Position numbers and translations under genes: made by a program. Of a stretch of 64,000 bases of DNA, positions 52,443 through 59,882 are shown piece after piece (the first letter of the stretch is position 1; each line of letters opens with the position of its first letter). The notes beneath the pieces were generated by a model, which searched no databases, was not told the DNA's origin, and saw nothing but the letters and a program-made list of their open reading frames with translations. The stretch covers positions 5,572 to 69,571 of the forward strand of contig JBCCGG010000033.1 in assembly GCA_039029395.1 (NCBI GenBank). Reading direction: 5' to 3'. The stretch comes from JBCCGG01 sp039029395 (GTDB lineage Bacteria > Pseudomonadota > Alphaproteobacteria > Kiloniellales > JAKSDN01).

Positions 52443-52724
52443 TTAGACGATGAGCGTGTCGGCGCCGGCGCCGCAGATCACCTGGAGCCTTTGGCCGGCC
52501 TCGCCGTCCATGCCGGGCAGCTGGCCGTCCTCGAGCTCGATCACATAGCATTGCGCGCCGGTCTCGTCGATGAAGCCGATCGCGTTGTTGACGCCGAGCT
52601 CCTCGCTCAGGCTCGCCGGGGTCTCGGCCTGCGCGGCGCCTAGGGAGAGCGCCACCAGAGCGGCGGCCAGCGTGGCGCCTAGGATCGTCGTGGTCATGCG
52701 GGTCGTATTGGTCATCTTGGACAT
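52443..52724 (-). CDS. Small exported protein of unknown function
   Basis: A 93-residue protein with an N-terminal signal peptide (LGATLAAALVALSLGAAQA, then ETPASLSEEL). The mature part of about 60 residues has two Cys (AQCYVIEL and LQVICGAG), which could form a disulfide, and is acidic. No family recognised. It is monocistronic and has its own terminator. Start ATG 52724 (MSKMTNTTRM) or ATG 52715. Confidence 0.68.
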   Translation of the reverse strand: MSKMTNTTRMTTTILGATLAAALVALSLGAAQAETPASLSEELGVNNAIGFIDETGAQCYVIELEDGQLPGMDGEAGQRLQVICGAGADTLIV

Positions 52725-52882
52725 GGACCTTCACCTTTTCGGTCTGGAATGATGTGGTCCGGAGGCCTCTTGCCTCCGCCTCACTTAGAGGTGGGCAGCC
52801 AAGGTGAAGGCCGGCTGGCCGGCGGATTAACATTCGGCCATCTTCGCGTCCCCCGGCGTGGCCTGTGAGGGCACCGCCCAAG

Positions 52883-52900
52883 AATTGATCCCGATCAATT
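52883..52900. promoter_or_regulatory. FNR/FixK-type anaerobox
   Basis: AATTGATCCCGATCAATT contains the exact FNR consensus TTGAT-N4-ATCAA (52885-52898). Both 8-base arms AATTGATC and GATCAATT are perfect around a two-base centre. It lies 55 bases upstream of the PPK2 gene start. It implies induction at low oxygen by an FNR- or FixK-type regulator encoded elsewhere. Confidence 0.72.
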
Positions 52901-52953
52901 GACCGGCGCCCCAATCGCGGCAGACTGACGGCCGGGCACTTTGGAGGGATCTT

Positions 52954-54504
52954 ATGTTCGAAACCGCCGAGCTCGGCCGCGAGATATCGAAGAAGGACTT
53001 CAAGAAAACCGCGCCGCACCTGCGCCAGGAGCTGCTCGAGCTGCAGGACGCCTTGCGCAAGACCGGCGCCTTCCAGGTGGTGCTGGTGTTCGCCGGGGTC
53101 GACGGCGGCGGCAAGGGCGAGACGGTCAGCCTGCTCAACGCCTGGATGGACCCGCGCTGGCTGATCACCCGGGCTTACGGCGCGCCCAGCGACGAGGAGC
53201 GCGAGCGCCCGGAGTTTTGGCGCTATTGGCGCGACCTGCCGCCGCGCGGGCGGATCGGCATGTTCCTGAGCGCCTGGTACTCCCGGCCCCTGCTCGACCG
53301 GGTCCACGAGGCGAGCGACGAGGCCGCCTTCCTCAAGCAGCTCGACCGCATCGTGAAGTTCGAGCGGGCCCTGGCGCGCGACGGCGCCCTGGTGCTCAAG
53401 GTCTGGATGCATCTGAGCCGCGAGGCCCAGGAGGCGCGCCTGAAGAGCCTGGAGCGCGACCCGCTGACCAAGGCCCGGGTGACCGAGCAGGACTGGGCCA
53501 ACTGGCGGCTCTACGAGCGTTTTATCGAGACCGCCGAGCAGGTCATCACCCGGACCAACCGGGGGGTTGCGCCCTGGACCGTGGTCGAGGGGACCGAGCC
53601 GAACTACCGCGCGGTCTCCGTCGCCACCCTGCTGCGCGATGCCCTGGCGGCGCGCCTTTCGGCCTTGGCAGCCGACGCCGAGGACAAGCCGGCCAAGGAC
53701 AAGCCGACCAAGGCCAAGACCGCGAAGGCGGGCAAGGCCAAGGGGCGCGCCAAGCCGGCCGACCGGGGCCTCAGCGCGGCCACGGCGCTGACCGTGCTCG
53801 GCGGCCTGGAGATGACCCAGCGCCTGGCCAAGGCGGCCTACCGCAAGCGCCTGGTCGAGGCCCAGGCGCGCCTCCATGCCCTGCATCGCCAGGCCAAGGC
53901 CAAGGGCGTCTCGAGCATTCTGCTTTTCGAGGGCCCGGACGCGGCCGGCAAGGGCGGCGCGATCCGCCGGGTCAACGCGGCGCTCGACGCGCGCGACTAC
54001 CAGGTCCACGGCATCGCGGCCCCAAGCGACGAGGAGAAGGCCCGCCACTATCTCTGGCGTTTCTGGCGCTCCCTGTCGCGCGCCGGCCAGGTGACGATCT
54101 TCGACCGCTCCTGGTACGGCCGGGTCTTGGTCGAACGAGTCGAGGGCTTCGCCAGCGACGACGAGTGGCGCCGGGCCTACGGCGAGATCAACGACTTCGA
54201 GGAGCAGCTAATCGAGCACGGCGTCGTGCTGATGAAATACTGGATCCACATCACCCAGGACGAGCAGCTGGCCCGCTTCAAGCTGCGCGAGAAGACACCC
54301 TACAAGCGCTGGAAGCTGACCGAGGAAGACTGGCGCAACCGGGACAAGTGGCCGGCCTACGAGCAGGCGGTCAACGACATGGTGCAGTTCACCAGCACCC
54401 AAGCCGCGCCCTGGACCCTGGTCGAGGGCAACGACAAGCCATTCGCGCGGGTCAAGGTGGTGGAGAGCTTCGTCGCGCGGTTGGAAAAGGCCGTGGGAGA
54501 GTGA
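52954..54504 (+). CDS. pap: Polyphosphate:AMP phosphotransferase (two-domain PPK2)
   Basis: A 516-residue protein with two PPK2 domains. Domain 1 (about 10-225) has Walker A GVDGGGKGET (48-57); domain 2 (about 290-510) has GPDAAGKGGA (from 327) and Walker B IFDRSWYGRVLVERVEG. In two-domain PPK2 the C-terminal half is the active one; the first half keeps its P-loop here but has SAWYSRPLL in place of DRSWYGR. The halves are joined by a Lys/Ala-rich linker (residues 247-275). The enzyme uses polyphosphate to make ADP from AMP. GGAGGGAT lies before the ATG; an anaerobox lies upstream; the tRNA follows three bases after the stop. Confidence 0.9.
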   Translation: MFETAELGREISKKDFKKTAPHLRQELLELQDALRKTGAFQVVLVFAGVDGGGKGETVSLLNAWMDPRWLITRAYGAPSDEERERPEFWRYWRDLPPRGRIGMFLSAWYSRPLLDRVHEASDEAAFLKQLDRIVKFERALARDGALVLKVWMHLSREAQEARLKSLERDPLTKARVTEQDWANWRLYERFIETAEQVITRTNRGVAPWTVVEGTEPNYRAVSVATLLRDALAARLSALAADAEDKPAKDKPTKAKTAKAGKAKGRAKPADRGLSAATALTVLGGLEMTQRLAKAAYRKRLVEAQARLHALHRQAKAKGVSSILLFEGPDAAGKGGAIRRVNAALDARDYQVHGIAAPSDEEKARHYLWRFWRSLSRAGQVTIFDRSWYGRVLVERVEGFASDDEWRRAYGEINDFEEQLIEHGVVLMKYWIHITQDEQLARFKLREKTPYKRWKLTEEDWRNRDKWPAYEQAVNDMVQFTSTQAAPWTLVEGNDKPFARVKVVESFVARLEKAVGE

Positions 54505-54506
54505 TC

Positions 54507-54583
54507 TGGCGACCCCGGCAGGATTCGAACCTGCGACCTACAGATTAGGAATCTGTCGCTCTATCCAACTGAGCTACGGGGCC
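54507..54583 (-). tRNA. tRNA-Arg (anticodon CCT)
   Basis: 77 bases including an encoded CCA (54507-54509). The acceptor stem GGCCCCG pairs with CGGGGTC (one G-U), the D arm reads AGCTCAGTTGGATAGAGC, the anticodon loop is TTCCTAA and the T arm GGTTCGAATCC. It decodes AGG. It converges on the PPK2 gene with almost no spacer. Confidence 0.96.
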
Positions 54584-54591
54584 GTGGCCTG

Positions 54592-54611
54592 TGGATATAT
54601 GCCGATATCCA
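54592..54611. promoter_or_regulatory. Inverted repeat TGGATAT-N6-ATATCCA
   Basis: Perfect 7-bp arms, starting nine bases upstream of the tRNA 5' end and 143 bases before the patatin gene. It may overlap the tRNA promoter or be a regulator site of the PHB/ketone operon; neither is shown. Confidence 0.3.
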
Positions 54612-54753
54612 TAGCGTCATCCCCGGGCTAAAGTAAAGTCATTGCCAATTTGTGAGCCCCTGTCAGCGGGGGCGCCATTGACGGTCGCCCGGGCGCGCGC
54701 CATCTAAGCCATCTCGAAGGGTCCACGAAAGCTATCTGAAGGAAACACCGGCG

Positions 54754-55887
54754 GTGAGCGAGACGGCGAAGAAGCTGCGCGGCGAGTGCGAGCGGGTTGC
54801 CCTGGTGCTTCAGGGCGGCGGCGCGCTGGGCTCATACCAGGCCGGGGTAACCCAAGCGCTAGGCGAGGCCGGCTACCAGCCCGATTGGGTCGCCGGCATC
54901 TCGATCGGCGCGATCAACGCGGCCATCATCGCCGGCAATCCGCCCGAGGAGCGGGTCGAGAAGCTCCAGCAGTTCTGGACCCAGGTGACCCGGGACCACG
55001 GCTGGCAGAAGGCGGCCGAGGGCGAGACCACCCGGCGCTATCTGAACGAGTTCAGCGCCGCCGAGGCGATCTTCTTCGGGGTCGAGGGCTTCTTCACGCC
55101 GCGCCCGCCCAACCCCTGGCTGGCCCTGCCCAACGTCAACCCGGAGACCAGCTACTACGACACTCGCCCGCTGAAGGAGACCCTGGAAGAGCTGATCGAC
55201 TTCGAGCGGATCAACCGAGGCGATGTGCGTCTGTCGGTCGGCGCGGTCGACGTGGAGAGCGGCAACTTCTGCTACTTCGATAGCAAGCACCAAAAGATCG
55301 TGCCCGAGCACGTCATGGCGAGCGGCGCGCTGCCGCCCGGCTTTCCGGCGGTCGAGGTCGGCGAAGCCCAATACTGGGACGGCGGCCTGGTCTCCAACAC
55401 GCCACTCGGCATCGTGCTGGAGGACAAGCCCCGGGCCAGCACGCTCGCCTTCCAGGTCGACCTCTTTCCGGCCGAGGGGCCCAAGCCGACCACCATGGGC
55501 GAGGTCGAGGCGCGCCTGAAGGACATCCGCTATTCCAGCCGGACCCGGCTCAATACCGACACCTTCCGCCGCATGCACCGCCTGCGCCACAAGCTCACGC
55601 AGCTCGCCGACAAGCTGCCGGCCGAGCTGCACGACGACCCGGACGTCAAGGAGATCAAGGCCATGGGCTGCAAGACCCGCATGCACATCGCCCATCTGAT
55701 CTATCACCCGACCGGCAGCGACCTGTCCTCCAAGGACTACGAGTTCTCGCGCTCGACCATGGAGGGGCGCTGGCAGTTCGGCTACGAGACCACCGCCAAG
55801 GCGCTCGCGTCACCTCAGTGGAAGAAGCGCAAGCCCGCGCGCGACGGCGTCGCGGTTTACGACCTTTCGCAAATCGCCGCCGCCTGA
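54754..55887 (+). CDS. Patatin-like phospholipase with DUF3734-type C-terminus
   Basis: A 377-residue serine hydrolase. Oxyanion loop GGGALG (21-26), nucleophile Ser50 in GISIG (48-52), and the catalytic Asp in YWDGGLVSNTPLG show an intact patatin dyad. The C-terminal 100 residues (FRRMHRLRHKLTQL to STMEGRWQFGYETTAKAL) match the DUF3734 extension found in proteins beside acetoacetate and 3-hydroxybutyrate genes. The GTG start has AAGGAAA upstream. It heads an operon with acetoacetate decarboxylase and 3-hydroxybutyrate dehydrogenase, so a role in PHB granule or lipid turnover is likely. Confidence 0.87.
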   Translation: MSETAKKLRGECERVALVLQGGGALGSYQAGVTQALGEAGYQPDWVAGISIGAINAAIIAGNPPEERVEKLQQFWTQVTRDHGWQKAAEGETTRRYLNEFSAAEAIFFGVEGFFTPRPPNPWLALPNVNPETSYYDTRPLKETLEELIDFERINRGDVRLSVGAVDVESGNFCYFDSKHQKIVPEHVMASGALPPGFPAVEVGEAQYWDGGLVSNTPLGIVLEDKPRASTLAFQVDLFPAEGPKPTTMGEVEARLKDIRYSSRTRLNTDTFRRMHRLRHKLTQLADKLPAELHDDPDVKEIKAMGCKTRMHIAHLIYHPTGSDLSSKDYEFSRSTMEGRWQFGYETTAKALASPQWKKRKPARDGVAVYDLSQIAAA

Positions 55888-55923
55888 ACGGCGCCCTTCA
55901 CTTTCCGACCCAAGGAGCCAATC

Positions 55924-56682
55924 ATGTCCAACGACGGCAAGCTGACCGAGCAGTTGGTGCGCGAGCGGGCCTTCGCCATGCCCTTCGCCTGCCCCTCCTA
56001 CCCGCCCGGGCCCTATCGCTTCATCGACCGGGAGTTCCTGGTGATCACCTACCGCACCGACCCCGAGGCCCTGGCCGCCGTGGTGCCGGCGCCGCTGGAG
56101 GTCGCCGAGCCGGTGGTCAAGTTCGAGTTCATCAAGATGCCCGATTCCACGGGCTTCGGGCACTACTGCGAATCCGGCCAGGTGATCCCCGTGACCTTCG
56201 AGGGGGTGAGCGGCGGCTATGTCCACGCCATGTACCTGAACGACCACTCGCCGATCGCCGGCGGGCGCGAAATCTGGGGCTTCCCGAAAAAGCTCGCGAC
56301 GCCCCACGTGGAGATCCAGAAGGACACCCTCGTCGGCACCCTGGACTACTGGGACCTGCGCATCGCGACCGGCACAATGGGTTTCAAGCACCAGAGCCTG
56401 GATCACGACAAGGTGCTCGAGGCGCTCGCCGTGCCCAACTTCATGCTCAAGATCATCCCGCACGTGGACGGCACACCCAGGGTCTGCGAGCTGGTCCGCT
56501 ATTACCTGGAGGAGGTCACCCTGAAAGGCGCCTGGTCGGGCCCCGGCGCGCTCGAGCTGCATCCCCATGCGCTGGCGCCGGTCGCCAGCCTGCCGGTGCG
56601 CGAGGTGATCTCGGCGGTGCACTTCAACACCGATTTGACCTTGCCCTACGGCGAGGTGGTACACGACTATCTGGCAGGCTGA
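55924..56682 (+). CDS. adc: Acetoacetate decarboxylase
   Basis: A 252-residue enzyme that decarboxylates acetoacetate to acetone and CO2 through a Schiff base. The catalytic lysine pair Lys122-Lys123 is in REIWGFPKKLATP, equivalent to the Lys115-Lys116 pair of clostridial Adc. PLEVAEPVVKFEFIKMPDS and LVRYYLEEV also fit. It follows the patatin gene after 36 bases. Near-identical enzymes of this family can act on other beta-keto acids, so acetone formation is the expected, not proven, role. Confidence 0.9.
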   Translation: MSNDGKLTEQLVRERAFAMPFACPSYPPGPYRFIDREFLVITYRTDPEALAAVVPAPLEVAEPVVKFEFIKMPDSTGFGHYCESGQVIPVTFEGVSGGYVHAMYLNDHSPIAGGREIWGFPKKLATPHVEIQKDTLVGTLDYWDLRIATGTMGFKHQSLDHDKVLEALAVPNFMLKIIPHVDGTPRVCELVRYYLEEVTLKGAWSGPGALELHPHALAPVASLPVREVISAVHFNTDLTLPYGEVVHDYLAG

Positions 56683-56701
56683 TTAAGGGGAGACGAGGGC
56701 C

Positions 56702-57484
56702 ATGCGCCTCAAGGACAAAGTCGCCATCATCACCGGCGCCGCCAGCGGCATCGGCAAGGAGATCGCCTTCGAGTACGCCCGGGAGGGCGCCAAGATCTGC
56801 ATCGCCGATCTCAATCTGGAGGGCGCCCAGGCGACCGCCGACGAGCTCGAGGCGGCCGGCCACCGGGCGATCGCGGTCGCCATGAACGTGACCGACGAAG
56901 CCGCGGTCGATGCCGGCGTCGCCGAGACGGTCGAGAAGCTGGGCGGGGTCGACGTCTTGATCAGCAACGCCGGCATCCAGCATATCGACGAGATTACCGA
57001 CCTTCAGTTCAAGGACTGGAAGCTTCTGCTGGCGATCCATCTGGACGGCGCTTTCCTGACCACCCGGGCCTGCATGCGCCAGATGAAGGCCCAAGGGCGC
57101 GGCGGCAGCGTGATCTACATGGGCTCGGTCCACTCCAAGGTCGCCTCGCCCTTGAAGGCGCCCTACGTTACCGCCAAGCACGGCCTGATCGGCCTCGCCA
57201 AGCTGGTCGCGGTCGAGGGCGCGGCCTATGGCGTGCGCGCCAACGTGATCTGCCCGGGCTTCGTGCGCACCCCTCTGGTCGACAAGCAGATACCCGAGCA
57301 GGCCAAGGAGCTCGGCATCTCCGAGGAAGAGGTGGTCAAGAACGTCATGCTGAAGGAGACCGTCGACGGCGAGTTCACGACCGTTCAGGACGTCGCCGAG
57401 ACCGCGATCTTCCTGGCATCTTTCCCGTCCAATGCGCTGACCGGCCAATCGGTCGTGGTCAGCCATGGCTGGTTCATGGAGTGA
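56702..57484 (+). CDS. 3-hydroxybutyrate dehydrogenase (SDR)
   Basis: A 260-residue short-chain dehydrogenase that interconverts 3-hydroxybutyrate and acetoacetate with NAD+. The cofactor motif TGAASGIGKEIA is at 11-22, followed by NAGIQH, Ser in YMGSVHSKVAS and catalytic Tyr-x3-Lys in YVTAKHG; the loop NVICPGFVRTPLVDKQIPEQ is a BdhA hallmark. GGGGAGACGAGGGCC upstream gives the RBS. It is the last of three genes in the operon 54754-57484; D-3-hydroxybutyrate is the likely substrate. Confidence 0.9.
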   Translation: MRLKDKVAIITGAASGIGKEIAFEYAREGAKICIADLNLEGAQATADELEAAGHRAIAVAMNVTDEAAVDAGVAETVEKLGGVDVLISNAGIQHIDEITDLQFKDWKLLLAIHLDGAFLTTRACMRQMKAQGRGGSVIYMGSVHSKVASPLKAPYVTAKHGLIGLAKLVAVEGAAYGVRANVICPGFVRTPLVDKQIPEQAKELGISEEEVVKNVMLKETVDGEFTTVQDVAETAIFLASFPSNALTGQSVVVSHGWFME

Positions 57485-57488
57485 GGGT

Positions 57489-58013
57489 TTAGAACAGCCA
57501 GTCGGTCGGCACGATATAGTAGAGGCCGATGATCTCGGTGCCAGGATTGCTGTCGCCGATCCCGGCGTTGGAGAGGTGGGAGAAATAAAGCGCCAAGCGC
57601 GAGCGGTTTTCGAACTGATAGGCGAGTTCGGCCTGGGTGCGGAACTCCAGGACCGAGCCCAGGTCCCGGCTGTCGCCTTCCGACCAGCCGCCGACCCCGG
57701 CACTGGGCGTCAGCACGAAGTTGCCAAAGTGCAGATCGATCAGCGCCCCGGCGCCGCCCCACAACCCGCCATCGGTGTTGACCTGAAGGCCGAGCCAAGG
57801 CCGGAAGTGCCACAGGTTCCAGTCCGAGCGGTAATCGATGCGGAACTCGGCCGAGGGGTCCTCCTGCTCGATGAAGTCGAAGTAGCCGGCGCCGAAAGCC
57901 AGCTGAGCCGGGTCGTCCTGGAAGACCTGCCCCCAGGCACGCTCGGCCGGCGCGGCGATGAGCAGAAACAGTGCGATCGCGAGGGTGAGGCTCTTGCTCA
58001 CAGGTTGATCCAC
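57489..58013 (-). CDS. pagL: Lipid A deacylase PagL-like outer-membrane protein (acyloxyacyl hydrolase)
   Basis: About 174 residues: signal peptide (LTLAIALFLLIAAPAERAWG), then an eight-strand barrel. YFSHLSNAGIGDSNPGTEII holds the PagL catalytic His and Ser (HxSNAG) and the following NPG motif. The last strand ends in Trp-Leu-Phe. It removes a 3-O-linked acyl chain from lipid A in known members. The start is uncertain: GTG 58013 (VDQPVSKSL) or GTG 58001; neither has a clear RBS. It converges on the 3-hydroxybutyrate dehydrogenase gene with a four-base gap. Confidence 0.82.
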   Translation of the reverse strand: MDQPVSKSLTLAIALFLLIAAPAERAWGQVFQDDPAQLAFGAGYFDFIEQEDPSAEFRIDYRSDWNLWHFRPWLGLQVNTDGGLWGGAGALIDLHFGNFVLTPSAGVGGWSEGDSRDLGSVLEFRTQAELAYQFENRSRLALYFSHLSNAGIGDSNPGTEIIGLYYIVPTDWLF

Positions 58014-58095
58014 GGCATTTAGAACTAGCGTCCGGATTATGATCCCGTGACGCGAGTCGGCGCAAGGCACATGACGGGCCCCAGCGCCGGCCTTC

Positions 58096-59061
58096 TCATA
58101 ACAATGTCTTGAACCGTTCGGTCGCCGCGACCAGGGCCCGGCGGATACCTGGCTCCATGGCCGAATGACCGGCATCCGGCACGATATGGTAATCGGCCTC
58201 CGGCCAGGCGCGATGCAGGGCGTCGGCCGAGACGATCGGGCAGATCATGTCATAGCGGCCCTGGACGATAACCGCGGGTATGTCCCGGATCCGCGGCACG
58301 CCCTCGAGCAACGCGCCCTCGGCCATGAAGCCGCCATGGCGAAAGTATTGGGATTCCAGGCGCGCCAGGCCAAGCGCCATGCGCTCGGCGCCGAACGCGG
58401 CGACGGTCTGGGGGCTCGGCAGCAGGGTCGAGCCGGCGCCCTCGTAGGTGCTCCAGGCGCGCGCGGCCGGCAGGTGGACCGCCGGGTCCGGGTCGGTCAG
58501 GCGTCGGCAGTAGCCCCCCAGCAGGTCGTCTCGCTCGGCCTCGGGCAGGTGGCCGGCGAAGGCATCCCAGGACTCCGGAAAGACCGCCTTCATACCGTAG
58601 AGGAACCAGTCGATCTCGCTCTTGCGGCACAGGAAGATGCCGCGCAACACCAGAGCAGTGACCCGCGCCGGGTGGGCCTGGGCATAGGCCAGCGCCAGCG
58701 TGCTGCCCCATGAGCCGCCGAACACCAGCCAGCGGCCGACGCTAAGCTCTTCGCGCAGGCGCTCGATATCGGCCACCAGGTGGCCGGTGGTGTTGTCGAT
58801 GGTCTCGCCCAGGGGCGTGGATCGGCCGCTGCCGCGCTGGTCCAGTATGACGATCCGATAGTCCGCCGGATCGAAGAAGCGCCGGTGATCGGCCGAGGCG
58901 CCGGCACCCGGCCCGCCGTGCAGAAACACCACGGGGCGCCCCTCCGGATTGCCCGATTCCTCCCAGTAAATGCTGTGGCGCTCGTCGACCTGAAGTATGC
59001 CGGTGCGATTCGGCTCGATCGGCGGAAACAAGTCCTCTGCTGGCATCCCGGCCCCCTGCAT
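58096..59061 (-). CDS. pip: Proline iminopeptidase
   Basis: A 321-residue alpha/beta hydrolase that removes N-terminal proline from peptides. Catalytic Ser is in FGGSWGSTLALAYAQ, Asp in QGRYDMICP and His in DAGHSAMEP. HGGPGAGASADHRRFFDP and LDQRGSGRSTP are typical of the S33 family. ATG 59061 has AGAGGT directly upstream. It is divergent from the nuclease gene, 44 bases away. Confidence 0.9.
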   Translation of the reverse strand: MQGAGMPAEDLFPPIEPNRTGILQVDERHSIYWEESGNPEGRPVVFLHGGPGAGASADHRRFFDPADYRIVILDQRGSGRSTPLGETIDNTTGHLVADIERLREELSVGRWLVFGGSWGSTLALAYAQAHPARVTALVLRGIFLCRKSEIDWFLYGMKAVFPESWDAFAGHLPEAERDDLLGGYCRRLTDPDPAVHLPAARAWSTYEGAGSTLLPSPQTVAAFGAERMALGLARLESQYFRHGGFMAEGALLEGVPRIRDIPAVIVQGRYDMICPIVSADALHRAWPEADYHIVPDAGHSAMEPGIRRALVAATERFKTLL

Positions 59062-59105
59062 TGACCTCTTGCCGCAAAGGGTACTAAAGCCGCTATCATT
59101 AGGCC

Positions 59106-59882
59106 ATGGCGCGAACGGCTCTGGCAGCTCTTTGTGTTTTGATGGTGACCTGCTCCGCTGTGGCCGGCGAGCCGGCGCGTGGACGGGTGACCGGGGTGAT
59201 CGACGGCGACACGGTGGTCTTGGAAAACGGCCGCGAGGTGCGCCTGGTCGGCATCCAGGCGCCTAAATTGCCGCTCGGCCGCAAGAACTTCACGCCCTGG
59301 CCGTTGGCCGACGCCGCCAAGCAGGCGCTCGAGGATCTCGCCCTGGGCCGGGAGGTCACGCTTGCCTACGGCGGACGCCGGGTCGATCGCCACGACCGTT
59401 TGCTCGCCCACGTCACGGTGGCCGAGCCGGACGGCACGACGCTCTGGCTCCAGGGCGCCTTGCTCGAGCAAGGCATGGCGCGGGTCTACAGCTTTGCCGA
59501 CAACCGCTGGCGGATCGCCGAGATGCTGGCCCTCGAGCGCGCCGCCCGCGCCGCCGAACGGGGCATCTGGGACGACCGCTTCTACCAGGTGCGCGATGTC
59601 GACCAGATCGAGCGGGATATCGGCAGCTTCCAGCTGGTCGAAGGCCGGGTCCTGGCGGTCGCCGAGGTGCGCGGCCGGGTCTACCTAAACTTCGGCCCGG
59701 ACTGGCGCAGCGACTTCACCGTCACTTTGAAGCCCGCGGTGCGCCGCAAGTTCGAGGCCGAGGGCATCGCCCCCAAGGCCTACCAAGACCGTTGGGTGCG
59801 CGTTCGCGGTTGGCTAAAGTCGTTCAACGGTCCCATGATTGAAGTCACTCATCCAGAACAGATCGAGGTGCTGGAACCATGA
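59106..59882 (+). CDS. Exported thermonuclease-family (SNase-like) protein
   Basis: A 258-residue protein with a signal peptide (ALCVLMVTCSAVAGEPARG). Residues 28-165 form the SNase fold: VIDGDTVVLENGREVRLVGI with the metal-binding Asp, and RVDRHDRLLAHV with the catalytic Arg. A second region (about 180-258) with VEGRVLAVAEVRGRVYLNFG is an OB-like extra domain. Likely periplasmic. It overlaps the M48 gene by four bases and opens the nuclease-protease-cyclase operon. Confidence 0.82.
   Translation: MARTALAALCVLMVTCSAVAGEPARGRVTGVIDGDTVVLENGREVRLVGIQAPKLPLGRKNFTPWPLADAAKQALEDLALGREVTLAYGGRRVDRHDRLLAHVTVAEPDGTTLWLQGALLEQGMARVYSFADNRWRIAEMLALERAARAAERGIWDDRFYQVRDVDQIERDIGSFQLVEGRVLAVAEVRGRVYLNFGPDWRSDFTVTLKPAVRRKFEAEGIAPKAYQDRWVRVRGWLKSFNGPMIEVTHPEQIEVLEP

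Noticed and set aside
52135..54048. Upstream extension of the polA frame to 1559 codons
   Set aside because: The added N-terminus covers the small exported gene and PPK2 antisense; homology to polymerase starts at ATG 52134.
52941..54548. Alternative plus-strand frame of 535 codons across the PPK2 gene
   Set aside because: It is a +2 shadow of the PPK2 gene, rich in Arg, Gly and Pro, and it runs into the tRNA.
54507..54583. tRNA-Arg as an integration site of a genomic island
   Set aside because: No integrase, no repeated tRNA 3' end found nearby, and both flanks are ordinary metabolic genes. XerD at 35870 is the housekeeping recombinase.
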